From: JBGAKG01 sp044224495
Lineage (GTDB): Bacteria; Myxococcota_A; Polyangia; Polyangiales; Polyangiaceae
NCBI GenBank assembly: GCA_044224495.1
Contig: JBGAKG010000009.1
Location: 1 to 64,000 of the forward strand
DNA: 64,000 nucleotides
Direction: 5' to 3'
The notes under the pieces are model-generated. The model was not told where the DNA came from. It did not search any database and was given only the letters and a program-made list of their open reading frames with translations. Numbering within the stretch: position 1 is the stretch's first letter; the number at the start of each line of letters is the position of its first letter. The translations under genes were made by a program, and so were the position numbers. Positions 32,127 through 40,536 of this stretch are shown here, one piece after another.

Positions 32127-32993
32127 TCACGTCGGGGCGAGCGCGCTCGCCGCAGCGTCGATCAGCGGATCGCCGACCCGCGCCGCCGCCCACGCGAAGA
32201 GGACGGCGACGGGGCTCGGACACTCGTGGAGGAGTACGACCTCGCCGCGGGCGCGCGCAGCCTCGGCAGTCGGCCGATGGAGCAGCCCGACACCGATGCC
32301 GCTCGCGACGAGGGTCCGCGTGAGGTCCTCGCGGTCGACGCTCACGACGCGCGGCGGCTCGAAGCGATGCGCGGTGAAGAGCTCGGCGGCGGCTCGCGCG
32401 CAGCACGCGCTCTCGGGCGGGAAGATCCAGGTGGTCGCGGCGAGCTTCGCCCAGTCCGCGTCGTCTGCCTCGGCGAACCCGGGCGGGGCGGCGACGTGAA
32501 TCGTGAACCGCGCGACCTCGATCGTGGCGAGCTCGGGCGGCGGCGGCGTGGGCGCGTTGAAGAACCCGGCGTCGAGCGTCCCCGCGCGGAGACCGGCGAT
32601 CACCTCGTTCGAGGACATGTGCTTCAGCGCGACCTCGAGGTCCGGGTGATGCTCGGCGAGCCCGCCGACGAGCCGCCCGATCGCGTCGTGATTGGCGTTG
32701 CTCGCGCCGACGCGGAGCCGCCCGCTCGCGCGGCCCTTCAAGCGTGTCGCCTCGTCGAGGAGCTCGCGATGCACGAGCAGTGTCTGTTCGGCCTTCGCGA
32801 GTAGACGTTGCCCCTCGCGCGTGAGCGCCATCCCGCGCGCCGTCCGCTCGAAGAGCGCGAGGCCGAGCTCGTCCTCGAGCGCCTTCACGTGGGCGCTCAC
32901 GGCCGGTTGGCTCAGGTGCAGTCGCTCCGAAGCGCGCGTGATGCTCCCCTCGCGTGCGATCGTGACGAAGGTCTTCAGGTGAGGCAGGTCCAC
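32127..32993 (-). CDS. LysR family transcriptional regulator
   Basis: The 288-residue product has the LysR winged helix at 1-60 (LPHLKTFVTIAREGSITRASERLHLSQPAVSAHVKALEDELG) and a full substrate-binding domain (85-285). I chose GTG 32993, which gives the canonical LysR N-terminus; longer versions run back into the antiporter gene. It lies 4 bp after the antiporter stop, so it is the third gene of an ArsR-antiporter-LysR operon, an unusual place for a LysR gene, which is more often divergent from its target. Confidence 0.88.
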   Translation of the reverse strand: MDLPHLKTFVTIAREGSITRASERLHLSQPAVSAHVKALEDELGLALFERTARGMALTREGQRLLAKAEQTLLVHRELLDEATRLKGRASGRLRVGASNANHDAIGRLVGGLAEHHPDLEVALKHMSSNEVIAGLRAGTLDAGFFNAPTPPPPELATIEVARFTIHVAAPPGFAEADDADWAKLAATTWIFPPESACCARAAAELFTAHRFEPPRVVSVDREDLTRTLVASGIGVGLLHRPTAEAARARGEVVLLHECPSPVAVLFAWAAARVGDPLIDAAASALAPT

Positions 32994-32997
32994 GCGT

Positions 32998-34440
32998 TCA
33001 CTCGCTCGGCGGGTTGGGCGCCGGCGCACGGCCGAGGCCGAGGCTGCGAGCAGCGGAACCGGTCCTCGAGAGGAGATCGAGCACCGGCGTCGTCGCGAAG
33101 GTGGTGACGAGCGCCATCAACACGAGCATGGCGAAGAGCGTAGGCGACAGGACGCCCATGTCGAGCCCGACGTCGAGCACGATGAGCTCCATCAAGCCGC
33201 GCGTGTTCATCAGCACGCCGATCGCGCTCGACTCGCCCCACGAGAACCCGCCGAAGCGCGCCGCGGCCAGGCTGCCGCCGAACTTGCCGACCGTGGCCAC
33301 GCCGATGATCGCGGCACACAAGAGCCCGTCGGCGGCGGTGGAGACCAGCCCGAACTGCGTGCGCATCCCGGTGAACGCGAAGAAGATCGGGAGCAGGAGC
33401 ACGACGACCACGTCGTGGAGCTGGGAGCGAACGCGTTCGGCGAGCTTGCCCTCGTGGGGGAGGAGAGCACCGAAGAAGAACGCGCCGAAGAGCGAGTGGA
33501 GCCCGATCCACTCCGTGGCCGAAGCCGAGGCGAAGAGGAGCGCCAGGACCATCGCGAGCGTCGTCGGCGAGCCGCGCGTGCTCGTCGATTCCTCCCGCGC
33601 GGCGAGCCACCGCGCGATCGGACGAACGACGACGATCATGACCGCGACGTAGAGGGCCATCAGCGCGATCGTTCGGGCGCCGCGGCTCGCTTGCCCCCGG
33701 GCGAGACCCGAGACGAACGCGAGCAGACACCACGCCGTCACGTCCCCTGCGGCGGCGGCGGCGATCGCCGTCGCGCCGACCCGGGTCTGCTGGAGCCGGC
33801 GGTCGGTGAGGATGCGCGCGAGCACGGGAAAGGCGGTCACCGACATCGAGACGCCGATGAACAGCGCGAAGACGGTGAACGACGTGCCGGCTCGGCCGTA
33901 GATCGGGAAGAGCACGAGCGCGAGCGTCGAACCGAGCGCGAACGGCGCGAGGATGCTCGTGTGGGAGATCGCGAGGGTCGTATGGGAGCTCTTCCGGAGC
34001 TCGCGTGGGTCGAGCTCGAGCCCGACGAGGAACATGAAGAGCGCGACGCCGATCTGCGCGACGAGCCGCAGCTGCGGGACCGCGCTGGCCGGGAGCAGGA
34101 ACGCGTAGCCGCGGGGCGACAGCGCACCGAAGAAGGATGGGCCGAGGAGGATGCCCGCGACGATCTCGCCCATGACGGGCGGCTGGCGCAGGAAGCGCTC
34201 GAACGCGCGCCCGACGAGCCGTGCGACGACGACGATCGCCGCGATCGCGAGGAGCACGTGCGCGAGCCCGAGATCGTTCGCGGTGCTCGCGACGGGCGCG
34301 GCGCTCGCCGGCGCAGCGACCGCCGCCGGCGACGGGAGCGCCTCGCCGTGGCTGCGGACGAAGAGGAACAGCCCGACGGTCGCCGCGAGCATCAGGACGT
34401 AGGCGAGGAGCGTCCTCGCGGGGCTCGGCGGACGGACCAT
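32998..34440 (-). CDS. CPA2-type cation/proton antiporter
   Basis: The 480-residue inner-membrane product has about 12 membrane segments. Family motifs are visible: QPPVMGEIVAGILLGPSFFG near 83-103, FMFLVGLELDPRELRK near 136, AAAAGDVTAWCLLAFVSG with the conserved Asp in the core helix, and VLMNTRGLMELIVLDVGLDMGVLS near 420. It would exchange Na+ or K+ for protons. There is no C-terminal TrkA-N domain. An ArsR gene lies 5 bp upstream in the same operon and a LysR gene follows. Expression is therefore probably controlled by the operator at 34762-34777. Confidence 0.9.
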   Translation of the reverse strand: MVRPPSPARTLLAYVLMLAATVGLFLFVRSHGEALPSPAAVAAPASAAPVASTANDLGLAHVLLAIAAIVVVARLVGRAFERFLRQPPVMGEIVAGILLGPSFFGALSPRGYAFLLPASAVPQLRLVAQIGVALFMFLVGLELDPRELRKSSHTTLAISHTSILAPFALGSTLALVLFPIYGRAGTSFTVFALFIGVSMSVTAFPVLARILTDRRLQQTRVGATAIAAAAAGDVTAWCLLAFVSGLARGQASRGARTIALMALYVAVMIVVVRPIARWLAAREESTSTRGSPTTLAMVLALLFASASATEWIGLHSLFGAFFFGALLPHEGKLAERVRSQLHDVVVVLLLPIFFAFTGMRTQFGLVSTAADGLLCAAIIGVATVGKFGGSLAAARFGGFSWGESSAIGVLMNTRGLMELIVLDVGLDMGVLSPTLFAMLVLMALVTTFATTPVLDLLSRTGSAARSLGLGRAPAPNPPSE

Positions 34441-34445
34441 GGGGC

Positions 34446-34763
34446 TCAGAGCGATCCGGCGAGTGCCTTCAGGCGCCGCACGCGATGGACGTCGATGTGG
34501 TACGGCGCGCGCGCCCCGTCGCCGGTGACGACGAGCCCCGCGTCGCGAAGGATCCTCAGGTGCTCCGAGACGGTCGACTGCGCGAGCCGGAGCGACGCGA
34601 CGAGCTGAGCGCACGTCATTGGACCCACCGAGCGGAGGAGACGGAGCACGTGGACCCGCGCGGGGTGAGCGAGCGCCTTGGCAAGGAGCGCGAGCTCGTC
34701 GTCGGCGGCCGAGCCTTCGACGGGCCGCAGGTCGGGTCTCGGTTCGGGGGTACCCTCGAGCAT
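34446..34763 (-). CDS. ArsR family regulator (paralogue of the ars operon ArsR)
   Basis: The 105-residue winged-helix protein (KALAHPARVHVLRLLRSVGPMTCAQLVASLRLAQSTVSEHLRILRDAGLV) is clearly related to the ArsR encoded at 62219-62566. They share DLRPVEG, KALAHPAR, LAQSTVS and RRLKAL. It has only one cysteine (MTCAQL), against six in the ars paralogue, so it probably does not bind arsenite the same way. It heads an operon with the antiporter and LysR genes. A perfect inverted repeat overlaps its ATG, and the same sequence occurs at the ars operon. Confidence 0.88.
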   Translation of the reverse strand: MLEGTPEPRPDLRPVEGSAADDELALLAKALAHPARVHVLRLLRSVGPMTCAQLVASLRLAQSTVSEHLRILRDAGLVVTGDGARAPYHIDVHRVRRLKALAGSL

Positions 34764-34777
34764 CGTCGAACGACGAT
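34762..34777. promoter_or_regulatory. ArsR-type operator overlapping the regulator start codon
   Basis: ATCGTCG-AA-CGACGAT is a perfect repeat overlapping the ATG of the ArsR gene. Closely similar sequences lie at 62179-62194 and 62565-62580 in the ars operon. The overlap with the start codon implies a leaderless or very short leader. Confidence 0.65.
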
Positions 34778-34947
34778 ATCAATCATCGGGTCCTATGAGA
34801 AATGAAAATTGGTTCGACTCAGACAATCGTCGATGGGCGATGAATGTCGACGACGCAAATGCCCGTGCCCGATTCCCCGCGCTCAGGCACTCCGTCCTCC
34901 TTTCGGCCGATTCGCGCGTGGTGCAGCTCTGTTAACCTCGCCGCCGC

Positions 34948-36003
34948 TTGTCTCGAAAGCTCGACCTCGCGCTGGTCTTCGCCTGCCTGGCGGCGCTCGC
35001 CGTCGAGGTCGCGCTCCGCTCGGAGCTCTGGCACCAGCCGCTCTCGGTCGCCGTCGTCGTCGTCGTGGCCGTCGCGCTCGCGTTCCGCCGCACGCACCCG
35101 TTCGCGGCGACGGCCGCCGCGTTCGGAGTGGCCACGCTCGCCACCCTCGTCGGGGGCGGCGGCGGCCCGTACACCGGCTTGTTCATCCTGCTCCTTCCGT
35201 ACGCGCTCGGCCGGTACGGCTCGCGGCGCGACGTCGCGCTCGGGCTCGTCTTCATGGTCGCGACGTTCAGCGCATCGGCATGGCGCGGCGAGATGAAGCG
35301 CCCGAGCGACGTGATCGGGGGGGCCATCGTCCTGCTCTTCCCCGGCGCGGTCGGGCTCGCGCTCCGCTTCCGCGCGGCGGCGCAGACGCGCGAGCTCGAG
35401 CATGCGAAGCTCCGTGAGCGCGAGCAGCTCGCGCGCGAGCTCCACGACAGCGTGGCGCATCACATGATGGCCATCACGATTCAGGCACAAGCAGCGCGGG
35501 CGCGGCCGGATGCAGCCGGCGCCGCGCTCTCCGCGATCGAGGACGAGTCGCGGCGCACGCTCGCCGAGCTTCGCTCGATCGTCGGCGCGCTCCGCTCCGA
35601 CGACGAGCGGGCGGCGCTGGTGCCGGCCGGGCGTATCGCCGACGTCGCCGCGTTCGCGCGCGACGCGGGAGAGACGCTCGCCGTGGTCATCGACCTCGGC
35701 GGCGATCTCGAGGGCGTCGCGCCCGCGGTCGAGCGCGCGGTGTATCGCATGGCCCAGGAGTCGATCACGAACGCGATGAAGCACGCGCGCGGCGCGACGC
35801 GGGTCGACGTGAGCGTCCGCGGCGACGGCGACACGATTCACCTCGTGGCTCGGGACAACGGCGAGGCCCATGCGCGCGCGGGAGCGGGCTTCGGGCTCGC
35901 CGGCATGGCGGAGCGGGCGGCGCTCGTCGGCGGCACGTTCGAGGCGGGGCCGAGCGAAGGCGGGTGGCGCGTGCGGGCGGCGTTGCCGCGGAGGGGCGCA
36001 TGA
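34948..36003 (+). CDS. NarL-type sensor histidine kinase (HPK7)
   Basis: The 351-residue product has five or six hydrophobic segments in the first 140 residues (a membrane input region), then a HisKA_3 helix with the phosphorylated His in EREQLARELHDSVAHHMM. A short ATPase domain follows with VERAVYRMAQESITNAMKHA and GFGLAGMAERAALVGG. I infer a TTG start at 34948, since no ATG or GTG lies before the first membrane helix. It is coupled to the response regulator gene by ATGA. The signal is unknown. Confidence 0.9.
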   Translation: MSRKLDLALVFACLAALAVEVALRSELWHQPLSVAVVVVVAVALAFRRTHPFAATAAAFGVATLATLVGGGGGPYTGLFILLLPYALGRYGSRRDVALGLVFMVATFSASAWRGEMKRPSDVIGGAIVLLFPGAVGLALRFRAAAQTRELEHAKLREREQLARELHDSVAHHMMAITIQAQAARARPDAAGAALSAIEDESRRTLAELRSIVGALRSDDERAALVPAGRIADVAAFARDAGETLAVVIDLGGDLEGVAPAVERAVYRMAQESITNAMKHARGATRVDVSVRGDGDTIHLVARDNGEAHARAGAGFGLAGMAERAALVGGTFEAGPSEGGWRVRAALPRRGA

Positions 36004-36626
36004 CGCGGGTGCTCGTCGCCGACGACCAGGATCTCGTCCGGACGGGGCTCCGGATGATCCTCGAGGCGCACGGGATCGAGGTCGTCGGCGAGGCGGCGAA
36101 CGGCAAGCGCGCGGTCGAGCTGGCCGAGGCGCTGCGTCCCGACGTCTGCCTCTTCGACGTGCGCATGCCCATCATGGACGGGCTCGAAGCGACGCGCCGG
36201 CTGGCGAAGACCGGGATGGCCATCGTCGTCATCACGACCTTCGATCTCGACGAGTACGTCTACGCCGCGATCAAGGCCGGCGCCCGCGGCTTCCTCCTCA
36301 AGGACGCGGGTCCCGAGCTGCTCGTGCAGGCGATCACGGCGGCTGCGTCGGGCGACGCGCTCATCGCGCCCCGCATCACGGCGCGCTTGCTCGAGCGCTT
36401 CGCGAAGCTCGGGGCGACCCCGCCGCAGCCTGCCGAGCGCCTGACCGCGCGCGAAGAAGAGGTGCTCCGCACGATCGCGCGGGGACGCACGAACGACGAG
36501 ATCGCCGCCGAGCTCCACATCAGCCTCAGCACGGTGAAGACGCACGTCGCGAGCCTCATGGGCAAGCTCGGCGTGCGCAACCGGGTCGAGATCGCCGTGT
36601 GGGCGTACGAGACCGGGCGCGTCTGA
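36000..36626 (+). CDS. NarL/FixJ family response regulator
   Basis: The 208-residue product has a receiver domain (1-120, acidic residues in VADDQD, phospho-acceptor in CLFDVRMPIMDG, Lys in LLKDAG) and a LuxR-type HTH (about 145-205, LTAREEEVLRTIARGRTNDEIAAELHISLSTVKTHV). It is the cognate partner of the upstream kinase; its ATG overlaps the kinase stop. Targets may include the downstream DUF2306-oxidoreductase gene 75 bp away, though nothing shows this directly. Confidence 0.93.
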   Translation: MTRVLVADDQDLVRTGLRMILEAHGIEVVGEAANGKRAVELAEALRPDVCLFDVRMPIMDGLEATRRLAKTGMAIVVITTFDLDEYVYAAIKAGARGFLLKDAGPELLVQAITAAASGDALIAPRITARLLERFAKLGATPPQPAERLTAREEEVLRTIARGRTNDEIAAELHISLSTVKTHVASLMGKLGVRNRVEIAVWAYETGRV

Positions 36627-36701
36627 CTCGTACTTTCGGCCGATCCCGAAATGGCCGGGCTGCCGATGTCGCGGAGGGCCTCCCCGCCGCATGTTCGGCG
36701 C

Positions 36702-38270
36702 ATGAAGATTCCGCTCGCACTCCTTGCGCTGAGCGCCGTGCCCATGATCGCCGGCGTGCTTCGAATCCTCGGCCTCGCGGGCTTCGCCGAGGTGGAGGGC
36801 CACGCGCGCTTCGCCGCCGATCCCGTGCCGGCCGTACTCCACGTCGTCGCGGCCACGCTGTTCCTGACCTTCGGCGCGCTCCAGTTCGCGCCGGCGTTGC
36901 GCCGGCGCCGATGGCACCGCTGGATGGGACGCGCGCTCGCCCCGCTCGGGCTCGTGGCGGCGGGGGCGGGGATCGCGATCGTCCTCCGCTGGCCGCCGAA
37001 GCCGCTCGACAGCGCGGCGCTGAGCGCGCTCCGCCTCGTCGTCGGGGGCGCCATGATCGCGTTCATCGGCGCGGCGCTGAGCGCGGTGCGGCGGCGCGAC
37101 TTCGAGGCGCACGGGCGCTGGATGACGCGCGCCTACGCGCTCGGGGCCGGCGCGGGTACGCAGGTCTTCACGCTCGGGCTGTTCACGCTCGCGGGGGTGC
37201 CCGAGACGCCGGTGGCGGTCTTCGCGATGATGTTCGCGGGGTGGGCCATCAACGTCGTCGTGGCCGAGTGGGCGCTCCGCCGGCGTCCGTCACCTGCCCC
37301 CGCGACGATGGTGGCGCTCCACCACGAGCGCTACGGCGGACCCGAGCACCTGCGGATCGGGAGCGCCCCGCTCCCCGAGCCGAAGAAGGGCGAGGTCCGC
37401 GTCCGGATGCGGGCCGCCTCGTTGAACGCGATGGACTACCGCGTGATGCGCGCGAATCCCTTTTTGGTACGACTCCAGCTCGGGTTCTTTCGCCCACGGG
37501 TCGGCCGGCTCGGCGCGGATCTGGCGGGGGTCGTGGACGCGGTGGGTCCCGGGGTCGAGTCGCTGGCGATCGGTGACGAGGTGCTCGGCGAGTCGTTCGG
37601 CACGTTCGCCGAGGCCGTGGTGGTGCGCGAGTGCGACGTCGTGAAGAAGCCCACCGGGCTCGGGTACGTCGAAGCGGCGGCGCTGCCGCTCGCGGCGATC
37701 ACCGCGCTCCAAGCCGTGCGCGACCGCGCGAAGCTCGCGCCGGGCCACCGCGTGCTGATCCAGGGCGCGGGCGGCGGCGTCGGTCTGTTTCTCGTGCAGC
37801 TCGCGAAGGCCTACGGCGCGCACGTGACCGCGGTCTGCGGCTCGGGCAGCGTGGAGCTCGTGCGGAAGCTCGGGGCCGATCGCGTGCTCGACTACGCTCG
37901 CGAGGAGCTGGGGTCCGAGCGCTTCCACGCGATCTTCGGGGTGAACGGGTTCCGTGCGCTCGAGGAGTATCGCGAGCGACTCGGGCCGGGCGGTACGTAC
38001 GTGATGGTGGGCGGGAGCAGTCGCCAGATCTTCGAGGCGTTGCTCCTCGGGAAGGTTCGTTTTCTCCGGAGCGGGCGCCGGATCGAGGTGCTCACGCTCG
38101 ACGCGGGGAAGCGGCAGCGCGATCTTCGGGAGCTCCTCGAGTGGATCGCGCGCGGGAAGCTCTCGATCGTCGTGGACCGGGTGTTCAGGTTCGCGGACGC
38201 GGCGGATGCGCTCCGCTACGTCGAGCGCGGCCACGCTCGAGGCAAGGTCGTGCTCGAGCTCGCGGCGTAG
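36702..38270 (+). CDS. DUF2306 membrane domain fused to MDR/zinc-type oxidoreductase
   Basis: The 522-residue product joins a four- to six-helix membrane domain (residues 1-205, including TLFLTFGALQFAPALRRRRWHRWMGR, typical of DUF2306) to a soluble medium-chain reductase of the quinone oxidoreductase kind (about 213-522). The latter has MRAASLNAMDYRVM, LGADLAGVVDAVG, the NADPH motif IQGAGGGVGLFLVQLAK and the C-terminal RYVERGHARGKVVLEL. No structural zinc cysteines are seen. The linker RRRPSPAPATMVAL looks like a natural hinge, and no frame shift is needed. The fusion would tether the reductase to the inner membrane. ATG 36702 gives the first membrane helix. Confidence 0.85.
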   Translation: MKIPLALLALSAVPMIAGVLRILGLAGFAEVEGHARFAADPVPAVLHVVAATLFLTFGALQFAPALRRRRWHRWMGRALAPLGLVAAGAGIAIVLRWPPKPLDSAALSALRLVVGGAMIAFIGAALSAVRRRDFEAHGRWMTRAYALGAGAGTQVFTLGLFTLAGVPETPVAVFAMMFAGWAINVVVAEWALRRRPSPAPATMVALHHERYGGPEHLRIGSAPLPEPKKGEVRVRMRAASLNAMDYRVMRANPFLVRLQLGFFRPRVGRLGADLAGVVDAVGPGVESLAIGDEVLGESFGTFAEAVVVRECDVVKKPTGLGYVEAAALPLAAITALQAVRDRAKLAPGHRVLIQGAGGGVGLFLVQLAKAYGAHVTAVCGSGSVELVRKLGADRVLDYAREELGSERFHAIFGVNGFRALEEYRERLGPGGTYVMVGGSSRQIFEALLLGKVRFLRSGRRIEVLTLDAGKRQRDLRELLEWIARGKLSIVVDRVFRFADAADALRYVERGHARGKVVLELAA

Positions 38271-38390
38271 GAGATGCGCCGCGTGCACGGCGTGCGCACG
38301 CGGCGAACGCCTTGCGCTGGGCTCCCGAAGAACGCGCGCGCGCAGGCCCGGCGAGCGCCGGCACGTTCCTCGCAGACCGGTCGCTCGACC

Positions 38391-38816
38391 ATGAAGAAGC
38401 CCGTCCTCGTCTCCGAGATCATGACGCCCAAGGTGATGACCGTCTTCGAGGAGGACAACCTCCTCAACATCGAGGAGGGGATGACGCACTTCAAGTTCCG
38501 CCACCTCCCGGTGGTCGACGGGAAGAAGCTCGTGGGCCTCGTCACGCAGCGCGACCTCCTTCGCATCGCCGCGAGTGCGCTCGAACCGAACGCCGAGCAG
38601 AAGAACGCGAAGATGAAGGAGCGTCTGTTCGTTCGCGACGTCATGCAGCGCGACGTGGTGACGGTGCTGCCGGACACGCCGATCCTCGATGCAGGGCGGC
38701 TCCTCTGGAACAACAAGATGAGCTGCCTGCCGGTCGTGAACGAGGCGCGGGAGTTGCTCGGGATCGTGACCGAGGCCGACTACGTGAAGCTCGCGTTGAT
38801 GCTGCTCGAGGACTGA
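38391..38816 (+). CDS. Tandem CBS-domain protein
   Basis: The 141-residue product is a CBS pair: the first at about 7-62 (VSEIMTPKVMTVFEEDNLLNIEEGMTHFKFRHLPVVDGKKLVGLVTQRDLLR), the second at about 78-135 (VRDVMQRDVVTVLPDTPILDAGRLLWNNKMSCLPVVNEARELLGIVTEADY). Such modules bind adenosine nucleotides and act as energy or SAM sensors. It has no attached enzyme or channel, so it may work on a partner protein. A weak inverted repeat (ACTGAG/CTCAGT) spans the gap to the convergent lipoprotein gene. Confidence 0.92.
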   Translation: MKKPVLVSEIMTPKVMTVFEEDNLLNIEEGMTHFKFRHLPVVDGKKLVGLVTQRDLLRIAASALEPNAEQKNAKMKERLFVRDVMQRDVVTVLPDTPILDAGRLLWNNKMSCLPVVNEARELLGIVTEADYVKLALMLLED

Positions 38817-38822
38817 GCTCGC

Positions 38823-39551
38823 TCAGTTCTTCGCCGGGTTGTGCTGGAGGAAGCGCTTCCAGATCGCGTCGCGGCGGCACTGCGGCCAGGTGTGGAACGT
38901 GTAGGTGGTGTGACTCGCGAGGCCGTTCTTCCCGACGACCCAGTCGCGCACCTGGTTTCGGAGGATGAGCTTCATCGGAGCACCGACCCACACCGCGTGG
39001 ATGTGCGGTGCCTCGGAGGCGGGCCAGCCGTCGTACCCCGGCCGCCGGTACCAGCCTGCGTAGCCGACGCTCGCCAGATCGTCGAGCAGCTTGGCGATCT
39101 GGTTCGTGGTCAGGCCGACGACGCGGAGATCGGTCGCCGCGGAGTAGGGGTGACCGCCTGCCGTACCATCTTGGGCATGCGTGCCGGCCGAGGCCGCGTA
39201 GTTCCCGATCGTCTGCGAGATCCGCGAGGCGGTGAAGCCGAGGTAGCGGAGCGCGTTCGACGCGTCGGGGTGGAGCCCGTAGAGGAGGTACGGCGCCGCC
39301 GGGGGCGTGACGAGCGCGCACGCGTCGACGGTGCCGGCGTCCTTGGTGGCGCCGCCGTCCTTGGGCGGAGCGGCGTCCACCGAGGCGGCGTCTTCGGCGC
39401 CGGCATCGAGATCGATCGGCCCGAGATCGCCGGCGTCGAGCGCGGGGTGATCGTGCTCGTCGTCGCCGACGTCGTCGCTCGCGTCGTCCATGGCGTTGGA
39501 GCACGCGATGACGGTGACGAGCGAGAGAAGCGGGAGCAGGAACCGGCGCAT
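38823..39551 (-). CDS. Lipoprotein with Asp-rich linker, unknown C-terminal domain
   Basis: The 242-residue product has a short signal peptide with lipobox TVIAC (Cys17), then an Asp/Ala/Gly-rich linker (about 18-78) of the kind common in myxobacterial lipoproteins. The folded domain runs from about 90 to 242, with LRVVGLTTNQIAKLLDDLASVGYAGWYRRPG and APHIHAVWVG. The pattern GGHPYSAATDLRV and IHAVW resembles D-Ala-D-Ala carboxypeptidase-like or Hedgehog-type zinc folds that place His and Asp on adjacent strands, but this is only a resemblance. It is convergent with the CBS gene. Confidence 0.75.
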   Translation of the reverse strand: MRRFLLPLLSLVTVIACSNAMDDASDDVGDDEHDHPALDAGDLGPIDLDAGAEDAASVDAAPPKDGGATKDAGTVDACALVTPPAAPYLLYGLHPDASNALRYLGFTASRISQTIGNYAASAGTHAQDGTAGGHPYSAATDLRVVGLTTNQIAKLLDDLASVGYAGWYRRPGYDGWPASEAPHIHAVWVGAPMKLILRNQVRDWVVGKNGLASHTTYTFHTWPQCRRDAIWKRFLQHNPAKN

Positions 39552-39684
39552 CGGGCGAAGAATTGCAACCGGCGCGCCAGGAGCGAGATGCGAAGAATCC
39601 GCGAGAATTCCGCGGGATCGCACGCGATCCGCTCGCGATGGGTCGCGATCCCGTCGAAGGCTCGCGAGCTCCGCCCGGCGAAGC

Positions 39685-40281
39685 TCAGCGCTTCTTCTTC
39701 TTGGCGGGCGCGGTCTTCTTCTTGGCGGGCGCGGTCTTCTTCTTGGCGGGCGCTGCCTTCTTCTTGGCGGGCGCTGCCTTCTTCTTGGCCGGTGCTGCCT
39801 TCTTCTTGGCGGGCGCTGCCTTCTTCTTCTTGGCGGGCGCGCCGTCCTCGAGCGCGTCGAGCATCTTCCGCGCGAGGAGCGTGGACGAGAGCAGATCGGT
39901 GAAGCTCGCGAACGCGATGTCGGCGCCGGCCTCGCCGATGCAGATGACGGGCGCGTCGCCGCGCTTGGCCTGCGAGAGCTCGAGGCAGAGGATTCCGCCC
40001 AGCGCGTGGTCGACGCCGATCGCGTGACCCGAGAACGTCGGATCGATCGCGAGGAGGCGCTTCCGCCACGACAGTTGATCGGCGAGATCGAACAGCGCCA
40101 CCGAGCCGAGCCCCTTCCATCCGTCGTGGAGGGCGAGGAACGCGCGGTAGGCGTTCGGGAGCTCGATGCCGGCGCGCTCCTCGAAAGCGTCGAGGGCGCC
40201 CTCCGCGGGCGCCGCACCGGGCGTCCCGAGGACGGGGCTGCGACGAAGATCGGTGACGGTGCGGACGATGGTGGCGCTCAT
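39685..40281 (-). CDS. SMI1/KNR4 family protein with lysine-rich repeat tail
   Basis: The 198-residue product has a SMI1/KNR4 domain (about 25-145, IELPNAYRAFLALHDGWKGLGSVALFDLADQLSWRKRL with YRAFL and the following acidic/aromatic pattern). From about 148 to the end it has seven PAKKK blocks ending KKKKR. The tail is like histone H1 or myxobacterial Lys-rich tails that bind nucleic acid or acidic surfaces. SMI1/KNR4 proteins are often immunity or toxin-linked, but no toxin gene adjoins it. The start ATG 40281 follows the family length. It is preceded by a repeat-containing 255 bp gap. Confidence 0.82.
   Translation of the reverse strand: MSATIVRTVTDLRRSPVLGTPGAAPAEGALDAFEERAGIELPNAYRAFLALHDGWKGLGSVALFDLADQLSWRKRLLAIDPTFSGHAIGVDHALGGILCLELSQAKRGDAPVICIGEAGADIAFASFTDLLSSTLLARKMLDALEDGAPAKKKKAAPAKKKAAPAKKKAAPAKKKAAPAKKKTAPAKKKTAPAKKKKR
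39691..39843. repeat. In-frame tandem repeats encoding PAKKK blocks
   Basis: Seven near-identical blocks of mostly 21 bp (CTTCTTCTTGGCGGGCGC and variants on the plus strand) encode the lysine-rich tail. The last and first blocks have an extra lysine codon. Such arrays are prone to copy-number change by slippage. Confidence 0.85.
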
Positions 40282-40377
40282 GGGGCGCACCCTAGTTCTA
40301 CCCAGGGCGCACGTCCATGCTCGCGGTGCGTTGCGTCGTGCGGCGCGGAGGCGGGGACGTGCAGGAGGGACGAGGAC

Positions 40378-40464
40378 GAGGACGTCGGATCGAGCACGGG
40401 CTACGACGACGACTACGGCCACGAGGAGGAGGGACGAGGACGTGGGATCGAGGACGTCGGATCG
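40378..40464. repeat. Short direct repeats in a 255 bp gene-free gap
   Basis: The unit GAGGACGTSGGATC occurs at 40378, 40436 and 40450, with a partial copy at 40464; the last three are in tandem with a period of 14 bp. The gap 40282-40536 has no convincing gene. Whether the repeat is regulatory is unknown. Confidence 0.6.
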
Positions 40465-40536
40465 AGGACGTTCTTCGATCACGTGGACGAGGGTCGAGAT
40501 ATCAGTGTTGACTAATGAATGAGCCGTGGCTAATGG

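Noticed and set aside
39691..39843. 21 bp tandem array considered as a CRISPR array
   Set aside because: Repeats are directly adjacent with no spacers and stay in frame with a SMI1/KNR4 gene; they encode a lysine-rich tail.
40317..40511. Small open frame of 64 residues in the gap before the ArsR gene
   Set aside because: It is Arg/Gly-rich, made from the GAGGACG repeats, and has no ribosome site.
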